Source: Hsuehochloa calcarea (lineage: Eukaryota; Streptophyta; Magnoliopsida; Poales; Poaceae). Taken from it: DNA of 64,000 nt. The notes under the pieces are model-generated. The model was not told the origin of the DNA. It saw only the letters and a program-made list of their open reading frames with translations, and made no database searches. The position numbers and the translations under genes are program-made. Numbering within the stretch: position 1 is the stretch's first letter; every line of letters starts with the position of its first letter. Location of the stretch: the NCBI GenBank assembly GCA_036346395.1, contig CM070596.1, positions 25,024,177-25,088,176 on the forward strand, written 5' to 3'. Positions 56,401-64,000 of the stretch are shown here, one piece after another.

Positions 56401-58208
56401 TTTGACTCTTGGGAGAGCTTGGGGTGGTTTGTCCTTACGGATTTCTTTGTGAGGGGAGCGTTGTGCTACTACTATATTATATTATATTATATTATATTAT
56501 ACGCTTACTCCTTTACGGTTTCATTTCTTTAAATATTTGGTCAAGTCCTTCCGGCATAGGTTAGAGTGTCTCTCTTGCCAAATTGCTTTGACTACTACTT
56601 CTTGTCTTGTGCTTCTAGGATCTTGCTTATTAGTGGTTCTTCCTTCTCTAAGTAGAGCTTACTCACTTCTTATAGGTTCTAGCAAGGGTCGGGCCACCCT
56701 TGGGTAGACAGGACGATGTTTGCTCCTTAGTGTATGTGTAGATCGGTGATAGTCCTAGAATCATATGGGGTAGATAAGAACACATCGAGCGATAGTTTTT
56801 TCTATATCTTTTCTATGCTCTAAAGGATCGCCTTTTCTATTTTTATTTTCGATTCTCGTTTTGTTCCTTTGGTTCGTGGGGAGTTATTCTTGGTTATTCC
56901 ATATTCTTAATTGTGTCATAACTCAACTGAATTAAAAGATGCATCTCATTCGAAGGGAATCTGGATTTTGTGTATTTCATCAAGCATTGCATAATAATCA
57001 AATGGAGCCTTGTTTATTATCCTTTATGATCTGTTTTCACTTTTTACATCTTGCCATGATTTATGCTAAAGCGCTAGATCTATCATGACTTTTTATGTGT
57101 AGTTTAGTCTTTGCCATGCTAAGGTATTTAAAAATGCTAAACTTGAATTAAAATCTTGTCATGATAGCTCTTGAGACTAGTCCAGTTAAAACTATCCTTT
57201 TATGATTTTCGCCATGTCAAGTAGGTGAGTTGAGTCTGAATCTCTTTTGAACTTTTGAGTAAGCTATGTCGGTTTGTTAAGAAACATGACTTATCTCTAA
57301 TCCTTTGGTCTAAAAACTTCAAAAGCAAAAATGATCTCTTTTGTGCGAAAAACCGATCTCACCAAATCTTTCTCATGAGACGGCTTGCCATTGCACTAGG
57401 CATGAACTCGGGGAGCCTTGGATGACCTAAGATCACCTCCTTAAGTCATTGCTTGGAGTGGTCGCATAAGGCTTGGGATCTAGCACATGGCTAAAAAAAA
57501 AAAAGGTTGAAGCTCAGGAGGCAGTTGTGGATGGCACCTAGTCCAGAGCTTGCTTTACTGAGATAAAACCTTAAAGAGCCTTAAAATAGAAAGTCTTCAG
57601 AAAAAGAAAAATGTGCTAAAATTGCTTATCATCAAAGAGACCAAGTTCTGGATAAAATGAGTCCTTCTTCAACTGGTAGCACTCTAAAACTGTTCAGTAT
57701 GAGTCTTCTTGGTTCAACTTAGATTATTTGACATGGCTTGCATCATCCTTGGATATCTTTAGCTAGATTTCAATCTTGACTTATTTGACTGCTAAAGAAG
57801 CTGGATCATTAATCGATTATGGACTTTCTGTCTTAGCTCTTCTATACATCGATTGTCATGATCTTGATAGCATTCTTACGTGTTATGGCTTGGTGTAATA
57901 CTCTAATAGTCATTTTGGATAATCTACATGGCTCCTAATGCTTAAAATGAACATCATATAGTCTTTTCCTCCCTTTTCTACATATTGATGATTTTATTGC
58001 CAAAGGGGGAGAATGTGTGTGAGAAAAAGCCTTCTGAAGAAAAGCCTTGAGTTTTGTGCGAAAATTGCTCTTTCATCTCATCTCAAGTCTTTCTCTTTTG
58101 TCAACTTGGTCTTGAGCTTAATTCTCTTGTTTAGACCTTGGTTGTTGGAATCTCAAACTCATCTTATGCTTTTTGGTAATTGTCAATATACTCATCAAGG
58201 GGAGATTG
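56401..58208 (+). other. Post-pol region of element c
   Basis: SIRE-lineage elements can carry an env-like ORF between pol and the 3' LTR. Here I see no long open frame. There is an (atatt)n microsatellite at about 56467-56502 and a gccaaagggggagaatg box near 58000, typical of the lineage. Confidence 0.5.
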
Positions 58209-59827
58209 AGAGACCATGTGAGAGGTCCTCCACTCGAGTGATGAGTATTTGACAAGTGTGTTGATTAGATTGAGAGTTGAGGTTTTGGTTTGGATTGTTT
58301 CTGGCCGAGTCGGAAATCGGAACTATTGTGTATGGAGCGGAAGTTCGATTAATCAGAACTACGGTGTTGAAAATAGGATCTTCCGATTTATCCGGTTTTG
58401 CTCTCGGTGAAGGAAATCGGAACTTCCGCACATGGGGTAGCGGAGTGTCCGATATCTTGGTATTGAGATTCCTCTGAGACGAAAATCGGAATAGAATTTT
58501 TGGGCGTGCGGATGTTCAGAAGATCGGAAGTTCCGCAGTGGTAAGCACGGAACTTCCGATAATTCTGACAAGTGCGGATGTTCCAGAAATCGGAACTTCC
58601 GCTGTGGTAAGTGCGGAACTTCCGATTGTGTCGTAATCGCGAGAGAAGGTTAAATTGTGATTTTGATTTTGTATGAGTTTGAGTCTTATACAAATATTGA
58701 TGCTATGATATTGTGCAATGCTATGTGATGTGTTTTATGCGTGTTGATTGCGGGGCATCAAGATGGAGTCGTGGCGAGACACGTGGACGGACTAAGCGCA
58801 GGAGGCGTTGAGGTCAGAACGGTCGGGATGTGTCGAAGACGGCGTGAATCTTGAAGCGGTTGCGAGTCGTGCACAACAAGGTGTCGGAGGCTTCGGAAAG
58901 GTGCGCAAGGGCGAAAGGGTCTTTCGCATAAGCGGCAAAAGTGGAGGCGGTTCCGTTCGGGTGTAGCGGGCTTAATGGGTTGGAGGCCCATTAGCCAAGG
59001 CTATAAATAGGGGAGAACCCTGGAGTTAGGGTTAGACTTTTGGGAGAAAGAAAATTAGGGTTAGCCTTAGCAAAAGGTTTGTTTTGCTTTGAGAGTTTGT
59101 TGAGAGAGAATGAATGAAAATCTTGTAATCATTCCTCTGTGGTTCCTTGTAATCTTTTGATTTCTCTTAATGAATCTCTCGAGGTTTTGATTACTTGCCT
59201 ATGCCTTCTCTATTCCTTTCGTTCATGTTGAATATTTAAGGTTTTGATGTATCTTTTGATTCGTCGTATGAAATAGCATGAAACTTGATATCTAGAGTCG
59301 TTTTGCTATTGCTAATGGATTCCCAAAGTCTCATGAACTAAGAATCTGAGAATCGTGTCTATTTTGGGTTTTGGTCTTTCTTTCCCTTCTTCAAGAAATC
59401 CATATTTAGCTTGATTATTGGATCTTTGTTTGCGATTCTTCTCCATAAGGTCAAGATGGTGTTTAGGATGATGTCTGTGAACCTTGACACGAGAAGAGCA
59501 CTCAAGATTTCGCATTTTGGATTTTTGGGAAAACCCGAGCGCGATGTTCTTCTTCGGGACAATCGGAACTTCCGATTGTCCATGCGGAACTTCTCGCAGC
59601 GGAACTTCCGACTGAACCGGAACTTCGAGTGCGGAACTACTCACGGTAAAATCGGAAAGTCCGATTTCTCCAGAACAGTCTGAAACTTCTGTTCTTGTTC
59701 TCTGATTTTGCTTCACTCTTCTTGAGATATCCAGAGGACTTTGTAGGTCTTATTTAATTACAGCAAAGGGGAGTTATTAATTTTAAAGCACCATTCACCC
59801 CCCCTCTGTTGCCATTTCGGTCCTTCA
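58209..59827 (+). repeat. 3' LTR of element c
   Basis: It is the same as LTR1, with TATA box at 59002-59009. The two LTRs align almost without substitutions over long stretches but differ at many short indels. Confidence 0.9.
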
Positions 59828-60038
59828 ACGTTGCCGCCGCCGCTTGAGCAGTAGCAGGGGGAACCCTAGCTCCCTTTGCGCGCATCGAGCGTGAGCAGAG
59901 TAGGCTGAAGGCCTTCGACCCTTTTTCTAGTGCGAGCCCCCCCCCCCAAAAAAAATGTTGCTCTAACCGCCGCGCCGTCCCGCGCCGCCTATTAGAGTTC
60001 GTTGCTTTGGTCGCCACGCTGTCTAGCGCCGCCTACCG

Positions 60039-62655
60039 ATGGCTTCCGTTCCATCAGCTACGATCCCATTCTCGGGAATCAAGCTTCATGGGACGAACTA
60101 CAGGTTGTGGTCTTCACTGATGGAGATCACGCTCGATGGTCTTCGTCTCTAGGGACATGTCACTGGTGCCCGACCATGTCCGCCGAATTCAGCCTTCTCC
60201 CTGACAACTTGCTTCTGCACCTCCTGCGGAAGATGAGGCCGCCAAGGAGGCAGAGGTCACTATTGCTGCTGTTGATGCAGCTGATGAGGCCTTTCAGTAT
60301 GTCATAGACGTTTTTGAGTGCTGGTGTGCTGATGAGGCCTGTGTTCGAGCCATCCTAGTGGTCAGCGTCGACGACTCCATCTAGCCAGACATTGTTGGTC
60401 TGCGTGCCACTCGTCAGATCTGGGAGTTCTTACGCGAGTGATACCAGCAGAGCAGTGATGCTCAGTTATTTTCGTTTCAGCGTGAGTTGGAGACGCTTCG
60501 CCAGGAGGATTCCTCTGTCGATGACTTCTTTCGAGCCCTGGCCAGTCTCTGGCGCCAGCTAGACAAGCTCGCTTCTCCGTTCTGCCAGGAGTGTCACCAA
60601 GTGCAAAAGGCAGATCGTGATCGCCTTCGCCTTTATGACTTTGTCTACCATCTTCGCCCAAAGTTTGAGCCTATCAGGGCTCAACTGCTGAGCCACTCAC
60701 CACGAACGACAGTCACTAAGGCTTGTTCGACGCTTCGTGCTGAGGAGCTTCGCCGCGGGTTAGCAGCACAGTTTGTTCCGATCGTGTTAGCTACCCCTTA
60801 TTCTTCGACTACACCGACGGTTTACGCCCATTGCGATCCCTCGAGTTTTGTTTACGCTCTGTTTTGCACCAAGCGGGGTTGGTGCAATTATTGCAGAACT
60901 TCGCACGACTACGGCGTTATGCGGTGTAAAAAAGCGAACAAAGCGCGTGGTGGAGCGATCAAGAAGCGAGGAGGCCCTTCTTCGATGGGATGACAGACCA
61001 GCACATCAGGACCTTCTCAGCGAGGTGACTCTGTTCAGCAGTTCTACCAGGCTCTACTTCAGCAGGTTCTGCCAGTCTAGCTCAGACATCTCCTCTAGGT
61101 ACTTCGTGGGTTCTGGATTCTGGTGCATCTTTCCACATGACACCGGACTCCACATCTCTCATTTCAGTAGGACCTCCTATTTTTCCTATCTTTGTTCAGA
61201 CAACTAACGGTACTCATCTGTCTGTCAGTTGTCAGGGCACTCTTTTGTCCCCTGACTTTTCTGATCTAGTTGTTTTCCATATTCCCTAGCTTACCATGCA
61301 GCTTCTCTCGGTGGGTCAGCTCACCAATCTCGGCTGTAGGGTTGGTTTTGACTCTCACACGTGTTTCATCTAGGATCAACAGACAGGGACGGTACTTGGG
61401 ACTGGCCGGCGCCGTAGAGATCGTCAGGGTCTCTACATCCTTGATCGCCTCCACCTTCCGTCCACTTTAGTTGCTCCTGTCACCTCTACGTCTCCTTCCA
61501 CCACCACCAGGGTCTATTTCTCAGTTGGTTGTTAAGAATGCTTTTTTTAATGGTGTTTTGCATGAGGAGGTCTACATGCAGCCACCACCTAGGTATTCTG
61601 TTCCTGATGGGCATGTTTGTCGTCTTCGTCGTGCTCTTTATGGCCTCAAACAGGCTCGTGCCTGGTTTGCGCGTTTACCTCAGTTATTACTGCTATCGGT
61701 TTCACTGTCAGTTCCCACGATTCTGCTCTTTTTGTCCATGTCTCATCTCGGGGTAGGACACTGCTTTTTCTGTATGTTGATGACATGCTCATCACTGGTG
61801 ATGATTCCTCATTCATCACATATGTGAAGAAGCATCTCAGTGAGCAATTTTTGATGACTGATCTTGGTTCTTTTACATAATTCCTTGGGATTGAGATCTC
61901 TTTCATGCCTGAGGGCTACTACCTCTCCCAGCAGAAGTATGTCCAGGATCTTCTTGATCGGTCTGGTCTGACTGACACTCGCACTACTGAGACTCCCATG
62001 GAGCTATCCCTCCAGCTTCGTGTCATTGATGGTGATCTTGAGGATCCTACTCGATATCGTCATCTTGTTGGGAGTTTGGTGTATCTTGTGAGCACTCGTC
62101 CTGATATTGCTTATGTTGTTCATATATTGAGTCAGTTCATGGCTCGTCCTACCCATCTTCACTACAATCACCTTCGTGTTCTTCGCTACTCACGTCGGAC
62201 TATCTCTCGTCGTTTGTTTTTCCCTAGCTCCACCTCACTACAGATTCAGGCGTACTCCGATGTGACCTGGACTAGTGATCCTTCTGATCATCATTTTTTT
62301 CTGTTTACTGTGTTTTTCTTGGCTCCTCCCTGATTGCTTGGAAGATTAAGAAGTAGACTGTAGTTTCCTGTTCGAGTGCCGAGGCTGAGTTGAGAGCTAT
62401 GGCAGCCGGGACAGCAGAGGTTACTTGGTTGAGGTGTCTACTTAAAGATTTTAGAGTGCTGTGATGGGACCTATGACTCTTTTGTCTGACAGTACATGTG
62501 CTATCAGTATTGTCCGGGACCCAGTGAAGCATGAGCTCACTAAGCACATTGTGTGGATGCTTCATACACTTGCTCACAGGTGCAGGAGGGAGTACTTGCT
62601 TTACAGTTTGTGCCATCGGAGTTATATGTTGCTGACTTCTTTACGAAGCCATAGA
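60039..62655 (+). pseudogene. gag-pol of copia element b, integrase deleted
   Basis: Gag begins MASVPSATIPFSGIKLHGTN (60039) and meets a stop after about 34 codons. Later gag sequence (60487-60770) reads RQEDSSVDDFFRALASLWRQ. A damaged zinc knuckle lies at about 60880-60930. The protease motif WVLDSGASFHMT is intact at about 61105-61140. The sequence then jumps near 61500 from the pre-integrase region straight into RT (VVKNAFFNGVLHEEVYMQPP), so integrase and the start of RT are missing. RT continues with YVDDMLITGDD (about 61775-61805). RNase H ends near 62650 with DPVKHELTKHI. Confidence 0.85.
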
Positions 62656-62840
62656 CTAGGGCACAACATTTGTATTTTCTCTCCAAACTTAGTGTGTGTG
62701 ATCCACTATGAGTTTGAGGGAGAGTGTTAGAATATGACTCTCTTTATGTATTTATTTATCTGTATATGGCAACCCCCTTGTAGTTCCCATATATCTTGCT
62801 CATTGGGCCCCCTCGAATATACATACAATATTCATAATCA

Positions 62841-62996
62841 TAATAGTTATATTTTCAATGGCTTGGTCCTTGGTGACTGTGCTCTGTTTATGAATTTCAT
62901 CTAGTCATTTCGATTTATTGACATGAGTGTTCTAAATGGAAGTTCTAACTTTCTGGTTATCTCAGTGTTGTCAACTTCTCAAATGCAATTGTTCAG
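62841..62996. other. RPT6 intron 2, right part
   Basis: This is the last 156 bp of the original intron, ending in a pyrimidine-poor but usable acceptor gttcag at 62996. Confidence 0.5.
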
Positions 62997-63893
62997 GTGC
63001 ATCCAGAAGGCAAATACATGGTGGATATTGATAGGAGCATTGATATTACAAAATTCACACCTTCAACAAGTGTTGCTCTTCAAAATGATAGCTATATGCT
63101 CCATTTGATCCTGCCAAGCAAAGTCGATCCATTGGTTAATCTTATGAAGGTTGAGAAGGTTCCTGATTCTACTTATGATATGATTGGAGGTCTTGATCAG
63201 CAAATTAAAGAGATCAAAGAGGTTGGTGTAGAACTTCAATGCACTCTCGATGCATCACATTTTACACATTCTGACTTATTAACTTAATTTGCAGGTTATT
63301 GAGCTTCCTATCAAACATCCTGAGCTATTTGAGAGCCTTGGAATTGCCCAACCAAAGGTTTGGATCTTTTACAAGACCATCTTAATTGATTAAATTTTTA
63401 TATATAACAGAAAAGATTTACTCTTGTTTGGGTTTCAGGGTGTCCTCCTTTATGGACCTCCAGGCCCAGGAAAAACATTATCGGCACGTGCATTTGATTG
63501 TACCTTCATCAGGTGTCTTGTTCTGAGTTGGTTGAAAAGTACATAGGTGAGGGCTCCCGGATGGTTTGTGAACTCTTTGTTATGGCTAGGTAGGTTGGGT
63601 AAAAGATTCCACGATTTCTTCTATTATAGCTGAAGCACTATTTGCTTTTGACCTGTTTTTATTTCTGCATATATGTTCTCTGTTCTCAATTATCTGGTGG
63701 CTTAATTATTTGGTTAACTTATTGCAGGGAGCACGCACCATCCATTATATTCATGGATGAAATAGACTCCATTGGATCTGCTAGAATGGAGTCTGGAACT
63801 GGCAAAGGTGATAGTGAAGTGCAGTGCACCATGCTTGAGCCTCTAAACCAACTTGATGGTTTTGAAGCATCAAATGCTTCGCCTAATTACTGA
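62997..63893 (+). pseudogene. RPT6: 26S proteasome ATPase subunit RPT6 (SUG1) relic, exons 3-6
   Basis: Exons are 62997-63221, 63295-63357, 63439-63589 and 63728 to about 63880, all with GT-AG borders. Exon 3 reads VHPEGKYMVDIDRSIDITKF and VPDSTYDMIGGLDQQIKEIK, the OB-fold end and start of the AAA domain. Exon 4 reads VIELPIKHPELFESLGIAQP. Exon 5 has the Walker A motif as GPPGPGKT (family: GPPGTGKT), has lost 12 nt encoding most of VAHHT, and has a one-base loss after FIR that shifts the frame. Exon 6 has Walker B IIFMDEIDSIGSARMESGTG and QLDGFEASN, after which similarity ends and a stop follows at 63891-63893. The rest of the ATPase domain (arginine fingers and C-terminal helices) is absent from the window. 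Confidence 0.9.
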
Positions 63894-64000
63894 TATTTCT
63901 GTGTGCTGATTCATACATGCGAAGGAACATTGTTGTCACATCCCCATTTTTAATAAATGGAATTATTATGCATCTCATGTGCATGCATACCATTTTTGAA

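Larger units (their letters stand above)
48816..59827 (+). mobile_element. Long-LTR copia element c (SIRE/Maximus-like), TSD ACGTT
   Basis: LTR1 (48816-50442, 1,627 bp) and LTR2 (58209-59827, 1,619 bp) both start TGAGAGACCATG and end GGTCCTTCA. The target duplication ACGTT is at 48811-48815 and 59828-59832, inside the gag leader of element b. PBS: tggtatcgagc (50445-50455), one base short of TGGTATCAGAGC. Purine tracts lie at about 58003-58012 (gggggaga) and 58200-58207. Long LTRs, copia-type RT and a 1.8-kb gap between pol and the 3' LTR suggest the SIRE/Maximus lineage. Nearly every reading frame is broken by short indels. Confidence 0.93.
48322..62840 (+). mobile_element. Ty1/copia retrotransposon b, split by element c
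   Basis: The 5' LTR (48322-48434, 113 bp) begins TGTTAGAATTTGAC and is followed at once by a perfect PBS TGGTATCAGAGC (48435-48446). The 3' LTR (62725-62840) begins TGTTAGAATATGAC after a purine tract (gagggagag). Without the 11-kb insertion c, the element is only about 3.5 kb because integrase and part of RT are deleted. Flanks GTGAT and TAATA do not match, so the target duplication is lost or the right end has changed. Confidence 0.85.

Noticed and set aside
40236..63893. A functional RPT6 gene with a giant intron
   Set aside because: Exon 1 has a frameshift and a 30-nt loss, exon 2 a 4-nt loss and exon 5 a frameshift and a 12-nt loss; the C-terminal half is not seen.

Overview
This window is plant nuclear DNA, almost certainly from a grass and probably Oryza or a close relative. 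The signs are spliced genes with GT-AG introns, a plant CLE peptide gene, CACTA DNA transposons ending in CACTACTACAAAA, MITEs in introns, and nested Ty1/copia LTR retrotransposons. The species is an inference; no search was possible. Two intact host genes are visible, together with one decayed host gene. Most of the rest is transposon.

Layout. 1-8.3 kb: repeat-derived and intergenic DNA, with an LTR-retrotransposon end at the left edge and several short tandem duplications. 8.5-13.9 kb (+): a seven-exon gene for a CWC16/YJU2B (CCDC130-like) splicing factor, 310 aa. 15.28-15.67 kb (+): an intronless CLE signalling-peptide gene ending in the 12-residue CLE motif RLVPSGPNPLHH, with a tiny uORF whose stop overlaps the CLE start codon. 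17.9-34.6 kb: CACTA DNA. This comprises a truncated copy (17.9-18.9 kb), an 11.75-kb element (19,923-31,673) with matching GGT target duplications, and a 2.8-kb non-autonomous element (31,777-34,597). The large element carries decayed minus-strand TNP2 transposase, TNPA-like and C48/ULP1-like genes and a nested solo LTR. 36.0-38.4 kb: a copia-type LTR split by a GC-rich insertion.

40.2-63.9 kb (+): an intron-containing pseudogene of the 26S proteasome ATPase RPT6 (SUG1). Its second intron has grown to about 21.4 kb through three copia insertions. Element a (42,215-47,573, minus strand) has TSD AAGGC. Element b (48,322-62,840, plus strand) is itself split by element c (48,816-59,827), a long-LTR SIRE/Maximus-like element with TSD ACGTT.

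The observations most worth a second look are: (1) the LTR pair of element c differs mainly by 1-3-base indels, often CNG read as CG, which looks like a systematic sequencing or assembly artefact in methylated DNA; (2) two unrelated SIRE-type LTRs each carry a dispersed family of short palindromes of a different sequence; (3) the RPT6 relic and its retrotransposon-filled intron; (4) the CLE uORF with an ATGA overlap; and (5) two filler insertions flanked by unusually long direct repeats. I did not find a convincing new multi-gene system.
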